DNA from: Copromyces sp. CBS 386.78 | Taxonomy: Eukaryota; Ascomycota; Sordariomycetes; Sordariales; Sordariaceae | Direction: 5' to 3' | NCBI GenBank assembly: GCA_030685235.1 | Contig: MU839322.1 | Coordinates: 1 to 20,696 of the forward strand | DNA: 20,696 bases | Position numbers and translations under genes: made by a program | Notes under the pieces: generated by a model | Told to the model about the DNA's origin: nothing | What the model saw: the letters and a program-made list of their open reading frames with translations, nothing else | The model's database searches: none | Part shown: piece by piece, positions 9,534 to 18,800 of the stretch | Layout of the letters: each line of letters begins with the position of its first letter | How positions within the stretch are numbered: the first letter of the stretch is position 1

Positions 9534-11255
9534 GTCGAGGTCGAGGTCTATATCTAGGAGCCTTGCCCCTTCGTTTTGTTGTTTCTTCTCTCCCTCGGTG
9601 TTGCTCGTTTCTTGTCCCTCGTTATTGTTCCTGCCCTGCCCCTCATCATCGCTCCTCTCCCTGTCGAGATCTTGGGAGGAGTCTGGATTGGGGTGGGTGG
9701 GAGAGCCGCCTCCATGGCCCCAAATCCAACCATGTCCCCAGCCCCAGCCTCCTGAGCCCGAGCCCCAACTATGATCAGCCGAGGAAGGGGCATATGCTAG
9801 AGACACTGTTACCGTCGAAGGATCACCAGCCAGAATGGGAGTGACGGTGTCAGACACCCAGGTTGTGAGGAAGCTCGTCTCCATGGGGTGAGAGGAAGAG
9901 CATGGCGAAGTTGATGGAGATGTGAAGATTGAAGTTGACGTGGAGGAGTTCGACGAGCAGCGCGTGGTGATGGTTGACCACTTCGGTTTTTGCCAGGTTG
10001 TGTGCGGAATCTCAAGTGAAGATGTGCTGCTTGAAGTACAAGGGGTGGAAGTCGGCAAAGCAGTGGTGGAAGTAGCGGTGGTGGTGGTGCAAGGCATCGC
10101 CTCATTTTCGCTATGGACATGAGTCAAAGTAGTCGTAGTCCAAGTGGACGTTGACCTCGAAGTCAAAGTCAAAGTCGAGCGAGGAAGCGACATACTCTCG
10201 CTCTGTACTTCAACCTCAACCGAAACCGGAATTGAGACCGTCGTGTTAGGCTGCCAGTTCGGCCTTGGATCAGGGTGACTGGGAGGCTGAAGATGAGGAT
10301 CAAAATGCGGCCATTGAGGCTTAGGCCAAGTAGGCGGGCCGTTGCGATCAACCCAGGAATCTGAAGGTCTGGTGGGCGTGATTTCTGGTCTTTCCCACGA
10401 TGTCGATGTCGATGTTGATGTTGACGTTGACGTTGACGTTGATGTTGACGTTGGCAAGGAGGATGAAGTAGACCCAAAGGACGAAGAAGAGGATGTAGGC
10501 CTCCAGCGGTTATCATCATCACCAGACACGGTAACAGTCACCGTCACCAACCTCTCGCCATCGGTATAAACACCACGACTGACGCTGGGCTTGGGCTTGG
10601 GATAAGATACCCAATCCGAATGCCTCCACCCATCGTCCGGACGGGGCCAGCCGTTGCCATGAGGATGGCTAGGAATAGGTGCTGACCGAGTGACAGTAAC
10701 CACCGGAGCCGCAACCATCGTCGAAGCCGGAGCTGAAGCTGGCCCGGCGGACTCAGTGACTGTCACAGTCTGAACCAGCGGTCCTCTTTCTGGACTCCAA
10801 GCTGAGTCTCCGCCATGATGAGGGACTTCATGACCCCAACCAGCCTCAGGTCCAGGTCCCCAGCCGAGTTGCGGTTGCGGTTGCGGTTGAGATTGAGTAA
10901 CTGTAACGGTCTGGATCTCAGCCGGCTGAGACCATGATGCAAAGGGTGCTCCACGAAGTCCAGCACCCTCAGTGACGGTAACCGTCACCACTCCCACGCC
11001 CGTGTTCGAATACGATTCGGAGAACAAGGACGAAGCCGAAGACGTCACAGTAACAGTCTCGACAGAAGAAGCGGTAACAGTTACTGTCGATGTAACATCC
11101 CCGCATGGCAATGGGGGTGGTGGTGGTGGTCCCGGTGGGTAAAAGTTGGGATTGCGGTTCTGAGACTGATGAGGCTGGTGAGGAATGCTTTGGACCTGGA
11201 CAGGTAGAGTAGCCCACGCCAGGAGGGCAAGAGAGAAAAGTGAACAGGGGAACAT
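9519..11255 (-). CDS. Predicted secreted Ser/Thr/Pro-rich low-complexity protein with VTVT repeats
   Basis: A single open frame of 578 codons from ATG at 11255-11253 to TAA at 9521-9519. Residues 1-23 form a signal peptide (hydrophobic LFSLALLAWATLPV, cleavage likely after QS). A polyproline patch (40-50) follows. VTVT-type motifs then recur at about 58, 68, 90, 117, 164, 187, 237 and 481, separated by Gly/Trp/His/Pro-rich spacers. A Thr-Ser alternation spans 269-286, and a Ser/Thr-rich, probably O-glycosylated region spans 355-465. A Gly/Trp/His patch (497-516) precedes a hydrophilic tail ending LDIDLDLDLTLG. No catalytic domain, transmembrane helix or GPI-anchor signal is visible, so it is probably extracellular or wall-trapped. 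The function is unknown. A hidden intron, or a different C-terminus if the stop arose in the tandem repeat, cannot be excluded. Confidence 0.72.
   Translation of the reverse strand: MFPCSLFSLALLAWATLPVQVQSIPHQPHQSQNRNPNFYPPGPPPPPPLPCGDVTSTVTVTASSVETVTVTSSASSLFSESYSNTGVGVVTVTVTEGAGLRGAPFASWSQPAEIQTVTVTQSQPQPQPQLGWGPGPEAGWGHEVPHHGGDSAWSPERGPLVQTVTVTESAGPASAPASTMVAAPVVTVTRSAPIPSHPHGNGWPRPDDGWRHSDWVSYPKPKPSVSRGVYTDGERLVTVTVTVSGDDDNRWRPTSSSSSFGSTSSSLPTSTSTSTSTSTSTSTSTSWERPEITPTRPSDSWVDRNGPPTWPKPQWPHFDPHLQPPSHPDPRPNWQPNTTVSIPVSVEVEVQSESMSLPRSTLTLTSRSTSTWTTTTLTHVHSENEAMPCTTTTATSTTALPTSTPCTSSSTSSLEIPHTTWQKPKWSTITTRCSSNSSTSTSIFTSPSTSPCSSSHPMETSFLTTWVSDTVTPILAGDPSTVTVSLAYAPSSADHSWGSGSGGWGWGHGWIWGHGGGSPTHPNPDSSQDLDRERSDDEGQGRNNNEGQETSNTEGEKKQQNEGARLLDIDLDLDLTLG
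10398..10454 (-). repeat. Hexanucleotide repeat encoding (Thr-Ser)n
   Basis: About nine units of a six-base repeat (GATGTC, GTTGAT or GTTGAC on the + strand) encode the Thr-Ser alternation of the secreted protein. Units differ at third positions, so the tract is partly degenerate and likely older or more stable than a perfect microsatellite. Length changes of one unit would keep the frame. Confidence 0.75.
10869..10890 (-). repeat. Hexanucleotide repeat encoding (Gln-Pro)n
   Basis: GCGGTT units on the + strand encode alternating Gln and Pro at residues 123-129 of the secreted protein, another in-frame hexamer tract in the same gene. Confidence 0.65.
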
Positions 11256-11898
11256 TATGGGAATTATGACAAGAATAATCTCAAGACGCCGGGTGATGAG
11301 TTAGTGGGTTTTTGGTCTTGTTGGGGAGCTGAGGCCATAATCGAGGGTGGATGGGGCCAAACTTATAGGAGTCCCGTCCTTATGAATACATTTGGTATGC
11401 TGCCTCTGTTCACTTCTGCCCTTGGGGATGTTTTGGACCTGGGGAGAGAGACTGGCAGTACATGTTGGTAAGGGAGCTTTATTGAAGTGATAATATTGAG
11501 TCTTTTTCTGATTAAAGGGCCATTTTCACGCAGGGCCATTGGGTTTGTTCCTAGATGGTAACAAGGGAATGTTCAATTGTTCATGATTCTTCACCTTGAA
11601 GAAACCGACGCTGAAGATGGACACTTCTGCCAGGGAGTTCCTTTAGAAGTACAATTCCCTTTTTGAGTACGGGAAAATAAAGTATTGGCAATTCTTCAGC
11701 AAGTTGGAGAGATTCACTGAGCGCAGATGTTGATATTGCCGATAATATGCTTGAGTGTCTCTCAAGACTCCAAGCGAAACTTCCCTCGAAGTTGCCTCAG
11801 GAGTTGTTGTCAACATCCCTGTCCCACGCCAGCCCCACAAGCACCCGCTTCCCCAGTCCCCACGGGCAATAAGTAACATTTGACGTGCGTGGGCGTCC
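11256..11898 (-). promoter_or_regulatory. Promoter region of the secreted protein gene
   Basis: Noncoding DNA between the minus-strand start codon and the right LTR. A TATA-like TATAAG reads on the - strand at 11362-11367 and a CCAAT pentamer at 11538-11542. A 78-codon ATG-started frame on the - strand (11643-11879) shows no domain and is not called. Composition stays gene-like up to the LTR. Confidence 0.4.
11362..11367 (-). promoter_or_regulatory. TATA-like box upstream of the secreted protein gene
   Basis: TATAAG on the - strand, about 107 bp before the ATG. This is a plausible distance for a TATA box with a short leader, but there is no experimental support. Confidence 0.35.
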
Positions 11899-12064
11899 TG
11901 TCAGAAATAAGGATGTACAGGGGTAGTGCTTATATAACTTAGCGGGTCTAGTGTATTGCATTAACCAGATTTTCTGTGAGGGATTTCTGGGCACACAGAA
12001 CTCAATATAATATACAATCTTCTCTCTACTTCCAGATTACCCCTACACGTACTAATATTCTACA
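11899..12064 (+). repeat. 5' LTR of the right Copia element (166 bp)
   Basis: It begins TGTCAG and ends TTCTACA, giving intact TG...CA termini, and has the same length and orientation as 873-1038. A TATA-like TTATATAAC lies about 30 bp in. Internal element sequence, heavily RIP-mutated, starts directly after it. The preceding five bases (CGTCC) differ from those following the left LTR (CGAAG), so the two LTRs do not bound one insertion. I could not recognise the primer-binding site after 12064, perhaps because of RIP. Confidence 0.85.
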
Positions 12065-12429
12065 ATTAAGAATCTCATTCGCATTATTACCGATTATAAT
12101 AAACCGAATAAAATATAATACTAGCAAATATTAATAATAATGACTATATTTTTCAATTAGGATCTTACTAAAATAAGCGAAACTACTTTATCTAAAATTA
12201 AAGATTAGTTCCTCTAAGAAAAGGGCTTCAAATCGAAGGTAATAGGTTTCGATCTATAGAAGTATATTACCGATAATAGAACTAGAGAGGACTAGCCTAC
12301 GGAGCCGGTAAAGCCGGATATTTCTAAATTCCGGGAAATCCTGGGAGCCCCGGCCTCGGGAACCAAATTAGTTACAAATAACCAACTTTAGTACAATATT
12401 CTAAAATCTACTGAAAACTCCCCGGCCGC

Positions 12430-12800
12430 TAATACCCGGGCTTCCTAAGCGGCTAAAGGGGTTATAGCTCCCCTGCCTATAGCCTTAGTCCCGGCTAAGC
12501 CCCCTACTTTTTATATAGCCCGGAAGCTAGGCTTTACCATAGAATAAGATTACTACGACTATTAGCTAACCCTTACAGATTTACCGCTATAAAAAGAAGG
12601 ATTAAGATAAATTCCTTAAAAAGACCCTTATTTTAAAAGAGTAAATAATTAAATACGTAGCGAAATATTATTAATTAACTTACTTTCTAAAACCGATTAC
12701 CCTAACTATTTAATATAATAAACTCCGCCAAACTATTAAATATAATAAGGAAAAAGTTAGAAATAACGTTAAAATTAAATACTTCGCTAAAATCTCAATT
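12430..12800 (+). pseudogene. Eroded Copia Gag-like frame
   Basis: One frame reads PAANTRAS-stop-AAKGVIAPLPIALVPAKPPTF and onward, Pro/Ala-rich and GC-rich because CCN and GCN codons contain few RIP targets. Its position between the LTR and the protease suggests Gag. The family match is by position and composition only, since Copia Gag is poorly conserved. Confidence 0.45.
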
Positions 12801-13550
12801 ACTACCTACCCTAAAAATTAATCTAACTAATTACTAGAATAGGAATAAATTATAACTATCGGCAAATTTCTTAAAATTAATAAATATATTAAACGAAATA
12901 ATTAGATATTTAATTTCTTTAGAACAATAAATAAATTTTTTAATTCCCCTTTTATTTTTTAAATTATTATATATTATATAAACCCGGATAGTAAGATTTA
13001 TATATATTAAAAATCGTCCTAGGAATTTAAATAAATTATTACCGACGCGTTTCTATAAAGTAAAAATCGCTTTCAAATCCTAAGAGGCGGCGCGTTTAGT
13101 ACTAGAACTATTTTTACTAAAGAGATTAGAAGGGACGCCTATCCTAGTAATTCCCGGGAATAGAATAATAAAAAACCGTTTAGCGCCTCCTATAATTAGG
13201 GAAGAAAGTAGGCGAAGAGGGTTTACCCTATTTACGAACGTATAAGCTATAATTTAGAAAATTATTAATATATTAATTAATCTATAGCCCCTAATTAATA
13301 GCGGGAATCCCTTTTCCTTATAAACCGCATTAAAGAAAATTATTCGAAAAATTATAAATTTATTTAATAGGTAAGGGAAATTCGAATAAAGATTTAAAGT
13401 AAAGAATAGGGAGCGGGAACTACCTTTAATAAAAATATTAATGGCGTTTAATTAAAAGGTCGGCGTATTAGTAATACTAATTACGAAGCGAATTTCTTAG
13501 TACTAGAACCTTAATATAAAGGGCCTAAATACCTACTAAGAGACTTAGTA

Positions 13551-13830
13551 ATTCTTAATTTAAATACAACAATTTATATTTTTAATAAGGCTGGTCGTTT
13601 TAAAAACCTTACAAAAGCGGCGAAAAGAGACTATATTTATGCGGGAAATAAATTTATTATAATCGAAGGGTACGGAATAATCTACTTAACTATAAATAAC
13701 GACGAAGGTTACCCTTTGAATTTTAAATTTAATAACGTTATATTTATATTAAAAATAATTTACAACTTCGTTTCCTTAAGAATATTATTAGAAAGAGGAT
13801 TCTATTAAAATTAAATTATTAAATCTAGTT
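13551..13830 (+). pseudogene. Eroded Copia aspartic protease region
   Basis: The frame reads TTIYIFNKAGRFKNL, then DYIYAGNKFIIIEGYG and later NFVSLRILLERGFY. This matches the usual order in fungal Copia polyproteins: the active-site D-[ST]-G-A/T stretch, then a YAG...IEGYG segment, then a NLVSL-like segment. The active-site aspartate and glycine are no longer readable here. The region cannot be functional. Confidence 0.65.
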
Positions 13831-14179
13831 ATTTATATCTCCGCTTAAATAATTCTTTTGTTTATAGCCTCTCTTTAAAATTTAAATAATTTATATTAGA
13901 ATATATCCCCTTCGAAATACGTATTAATTAATCCTTTTTTTATATATAATCTTACTAATTTATTAATAAAACCGCTAAAAAACTTTAAAAGGGCAATATT
14001 TTACGTTAATACCTTCGGCTTAATTACCCTAATCTAAAGATACTAATTTAACTAATTAATTAGAAATATAAAATCCGTTTAAAAGGCCTAGATTTAATTT
14101 ACTACAATTCCTATATAATAATTAAATTAAAGCGCTAAGTACGAAGGGAGGTCCGCGACGCGCTAAAAGGCTTAAAAAT

Positions 14180-14990
14180 AAAATTCGCAATCGATTTCTT
14201 CGATTATTTAATTATAAAGGTTAGTAGGGGAATTATTTTTAATTTAATAATTATTATAAATCGTTAGTCTAAGTACGTATAACTTTACTACTTATTTAAC
14301 CGGTTAACGAATTTAATTATTACTATATTTATATTATTATTTAATAATTTAGAATTATATTACTAGATTAAAATAAAAGTAATTGAATATAATAATGAAA
14401 TTATAATATCAAAACCCTATATCGCTATTTTCCTCTTTTAAAGAGGAATAATTATTAAGCCTTCGGCTCTTTATTTATAAATTTAAAACGGCGGCGCCGA
14501 ATGTTTAGAAAGTATAATTAAGGAGAAGGCGGTAATAATAATAAATAGTACTTATTTACTTTAAGAATTTTAGAGAGAAATTACGATAGTAGTAGCCTAC
14601 TTTATAAATAGGACCCTATAAAGGGAATTTAATTAGAAATCCCTAAAAGAACGTTTAATAGCGTATACAATAAATTGAAACGGCGGGTAATAACGGGTAA
14701 TACTTAAATTAATTTATTTAAAAATATATAAGTATAAAATTTTCGCGTTTATAATTAATATATTATATAATTAAAAGAGGATTTAGAAGTTAAAACGATG
14801 TATTTAAATTAAATATTTAGTAGGCTACTAGTCAACTAATATCTACCGTATTTAGAATCCGAATATTAATAAAGTAATTACTATACAAAACGTCGTATTT
14901 AACGAAAATAAAATCTTTATAAATAATATTTAAACCCTTTATAATACTTTTAATATATCCTTCGAAGAATTAGCCGTATAATTGAATAAC
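14180..14990 (+). pseudogene. Eroded Copia integrase
   Basis: An IDFFDY start of the catalytic core is visible near 14188-14206, followed by a segment reading NR-stop-SKYVY, where the family has a DRxSxYVW-like motif. VAYFINRTL (14592-14618) and KYLVGY-stop-STNIYRI (14811-14852) are the conserved C-terminal marks of Copia integrases, which usually read YLxNRTP and GYLVGY-x-STNIYRIW. Stops stand where Trp or Gln is expected. These motifs are the strongest basis for naming the element. Confidence 0.8.
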
Positions 14991-15533
14991 TCCTATTAAT
15001 TAAATATTAACGTTTCCGAACCTTTCTTTATTAGGTAAGCGGAAAACGAAGATAATAAAGATAAGGGTTTTATAGTCGAATCTATATTAATTACTATCGA
15101 CGCTATTAATTTACTTTTAACTAATCCGATCGAATTTATACTTATTTAAGAGTAAAAGGAGGCACCGGAGTTATATAATAATTAGTAGGATATAATATTA
15201 AATAAAGAGGAGGAAGCTAGAGCCGTATATTTATCTCCTCTAGAAAATCTAATATTATTTCTTATTAGTAGGTTAAATACTTCTTAATTATAAGAAAGCT
15301 AGCCGACTTACAATTAGTATTTCGGATAAGTAGGAAATTTCCTACTTATACTTTCCCGCTTTAATATAGTTATTTTTAAAAGTAACCCTATTTCGAAAGG
15401 AAAATTAGATTGGTTACGTCTTATAGAGTTTAGAGTAAAAATATTAGAAGAAAAATTTTCGCTAAATTCGAAGTTAACCTATAATAAAATTAATTACTTC
15501 GATATAATATACGTATTAATTATATTTTAATAG

Positions 15534-15660
15534 CGAAATTTTCTTCCTCCCCTTAAATTATATAAAGAATTATATTATTATCCCTTTTATATTATTTTTC
15601 GTCGAATTGAATAAAAATATATAATTAATTACGAAGAAAAAAAATTATAATAAAATGGAG
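15534..15660 (+). pseudogene. Eroded start of Copia reverse transcriptase region
   Basis: The translation RNFLPPLKLYKELYYYPF, then FRRIE-stop-KYIINYEEKKL, resembles the segment just before the reverse transcriptase core, where fungal Copia proteins have an LPPPP...HP-F stretch and an E..Y..L...TW pattern. The frame loses similarity right after this point. Confidence 0.6.
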
Positions 15661-15850
15661 CAAAACCACACTAATAAAGGGACGGGGCCATACTATACAA
15701 ACTTGCATGGCGAGGAATAGATCTAGAGCTAATAATTTTATCTGTAGAATTGGATAGAATTGTCAAATCATAGCTATAAAAAAACCACCAAAAGGAAAAA
15801 CAGAAGGTAAAGTAGAGCTTTACCTCTATACTTTTCTTAAAATAACGAGG
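15655..15850. other. Block that escaped RIP inside the decayed tract
   Basis: Unlike its surroundings this block keeps many CA and TG dinucleotides (for example GAGCAAAACCACAC and CTTGCATGG). It contains a small inverted repeat, GCCAT 15687-15691 with ATGGC 15707-15711, and a perfect GTAAAG...CTTTAC hairpin of 17 bp near 15808-15824. A 74-codon ATG-started frame on the - strand (15671-15895) is open but aromatic-rich and has no recognised domain. It may be single-copy DNA, a later insertion, or the end of another repeat. Escape weakens gradually to about 16260. Confidence 0.5.
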
Positions 15851-18800
15851 TACGGATTTGGAGGTCGGTATCAAAAAAGATAGAAGGTACTTCACGAATA
15901 CGATTAAAGACTTTAAAAAGGAATATTATAAAAATTTTAAGAATATTAGTATTTAATTTATTATTCCTTTCTTACTTACTTATCTCTAATTTAAAAAGGG
16001 ATACTATCCTTCTTATACTTTTCTATCTTCAACCCTATTTAGCCCTAGAGTAGATCCGCTCTTCAATATCCCAACTCTATAAATATTTTAATATCTATTC
16101 TAATAAAACGTCCCAATTCAAATCTTCCCTTCGGAAGTAATAAAAATATATTAAACTACTTTTATATTATAAATTTAAATATTTAACAAAAGAAAAGATA
16201 GAATATACTCCTTAAAGTAGCGGGTAGTAATCTACACTTTATAAAAAAGCAAAAAAATTCTAAATAAATAATAATTAATAAATAATTTTATATTCCGTTT
16301 ATTATTTATATACCCCCTTTACTTTCTTCGCCTATTCCCTCTTCTATAATTGCTTTATACCCCTTCTCTCTCAGTTAAAAATCTCCTATAATTTAAATAC
16401 ATTAACTACGGAAAATAGAAATATACCCTAAATTATATTTTTTACGAATATTAATATATATTTATATTCAACGGTAATAATTCGCTTACTAACCCCCTTT
16501 ATATCTTTTAAGGTTTTATCCGCTAATTTTTTATAGGTAGAATAAAGTAATTAATAACGAATCGTTCTTTAGACCCTAGTATATTTAATTTTTCGTCGTC
16601 CTTTATATGTTTAATAACTCTTCGATTCTTCTTAAATACTTTTAAGGTTTCGGCTAATAATCTTTACGACTTAGGCGTTTTAGGAATAGCTACTAGTATT
16701 TTTAACGTACTAGTAAGGAGGGGATCCGCTCTTCTATCTTTATTAGAAGTAAGGTCGTTACGAACTATAAAATTTAAAGGCTTTCCTTATCCTTAATTAA
16801 ATAAGTTGTAAAAAGCGTTCCGCTCTCTTTATTCCTCCTCTAAAATTTTAAACTTTCTAATTCTTTTAAATATCTTAAAACTATAAGGAAATTTATTTTA
16901 TACTATATTTAATTAGGCGAATTTTCCGTAGTATACCTAAAAATACTAGTAAATATTGTTCCTTTCTTTTAATCCTATTAACTTTATTATCGATTATATT
17001 TAAATTATTTAGGTATAATTATATATAGCCCTTATTTACTATCGGGCTATTATACTTTCTAATTATAAAAAATCGTCTAACTAAATTTAAAATCGCTAGT
17101 ACTACCCTATTTCCTATAAAATTAGTACTAAAGTACTATCCTAATCCAAATAGAGATTTTTCCGCTTTATCTTAATAAAGAATATCCTTATCGTTTTTAA
17201 GACTTAAAGACTATAAATCTATATTAATTACTAAGTAGGAAATTTTATATTTAATTACTACCGTTAGTCGCTTAAATCGACCCTTCTTCCATATTTACTA
17301 TAAATACTATAATAAAAAGCTATAAAAGCTTCGTAAACAAAATAGATTAATTCTATCCTTTCTTTATCGAACGCTAAATTATAATAATACTATATTATTA
17401 CCGCCTAATTATAGATTACGAAAACGAAATATTAATTATAATAAATAGGTAAATATTAGAATTAAGTAATTTTAAAAAAAATTACAATTTCCTCCCTTAT
17501 GCTTTAAAATTATAAAATTTTTAATATAAGGATTTCCGCATTAGGAAGAATATATATTTTATCCCCGAACTTTTTTAATATTTATATAATATTTCTAATA
17601 ATAGAGAACCTATTGAAATAATTATAAATATTTACGTAGTACTAAAGGTTAGCTATCTCGAAGGTTAGACTTTTCTATAGAATTTTATTTGGTTAAGCGG
17701 AATTAACCTACTAATTGGCCGGTAGGCAGAAATCTATTCCGAATATTCGAATAAAAGTACCTTCGTTATTATTATTATTACCCTAAATTTTATAAAATAT
17801 AAATCTTATAATATTTAATTTCCTACTCTTTATATATTTAGGGAAATGTTAATTATTAACGTAATTAAATTTTTTAATTAATTCGGGTTTTAATAAGTAA
17901 ACTTCCCCTAGTCGAATAAAAATCTCCTTATAAATTTCAGTTTTAGTACCTTATTATTCGAAAAATATTTAAATAATTTCGGACAATTTATTTATATTAA
18001 TTATTATATTTGTCTTTAATTAGGAAAAAATTTTAAATTGTATTATATCCTTTTTTAATTAAATAAATAAATTATTATTATTGAAGGAAAAAAGAGAAAC
18101 CTTATTGTAAGAAGGGCAAATCTATTTTTAAAGAAGCTTAAAGGAAAATACCCAAATATAAATTAATATTAATTATTGTCCGTCTAAGTACTAATTAAAT
18201 ATCGTCCTAGCAATATAATATTTTAATTATTATTTATTAACTCCTATAAATATTTACCTGTTCTTCTATCCCTTTATTTTATAAATTTCTATTATATCCC
18301 TATACCGGTTACCTAATTATTGCCTAAATTACTAATTATACCGCTTACGTTTAAAGGAATTATTATCTTTACCCTTTAACTGTTAATAGATCTCTTCCTT
18401 TTATCCTTTTCTTTTTTATATATGCTTTTTCCTTAATTACTAATATCCGCCTTACTTTCTTTAACTATATATAACCTAACCGTTTATTATATTTAAAAAT
18501 AATTCGCTTATTTTAATAAATCTTATTTAAAAAGTAATATAATAATTAGATTTTCTTCTGAAATATATTGGCACGGATCTTTAAACAATTCTTAATATCC
18601 TAAATTTAATCCTCCTTACTAAAAAAAAATTCGCTCCTCTGATTTATATAGACCTTACGCTTATATATCCCCTTATTATTAAAAATAATCCTAAATATAT
18701 TAATAAGAGGCCTAATAGAAAGAAATAATTCTTTTCTAAAATTTATATTAATCTTTTTATAAATTTTATTATACCCGACAATTTTTAAAGTACGGAAGGT

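Larger units (their letters stand above)
11899..15660 (+). mobile_element. 5' part of a RIP-decayed Ty1/Copia retrotransposon
   Basis: Order on the + strand: LTR (11899-12064), Gag-like frame (about 12430-12800), protease (about 13550-13820), integrase (about 14180-14990), and the segment leading into reverse transcriptase (15534-15660). This is the Copia order, with integrase before reverse transcriptase. Stops are almost all TAA or TAG, as expected when CAA, CAG and TGG are hit by RIP. The reverse transcriptase core and RNase H are not found: recognisable Copia sequence ends near 15660, where base composition changes abruptly. The element is therefore truncated or interrupted there, and no 3' LTR is seen in the window. 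Confidence 0.82.

Noticed and set aside
11643..11879. 78-codon ATG-started frame on the - strand next to the right LTR
   Set aside because: No recognised features; lies in the promoter side of the secreted protein gene.
15671..15895. 74-codon frame on the - strand in the RIP-escaped block as a gene
   Set aside because: Ser/Phe/Tyr-rich with no domain; its openness can be explained by the lack of RIP stops in the block.
17708..17726. CCTAC...GTAGG inverted repeat
   Set aside because: Five-base arms are common by chance.
16400..18000. A possible long decayed gene on the - strand
   Set aside because: Hand translation gave about 15 percent stops, not lower than AT-rich random sequence, and no family motif.
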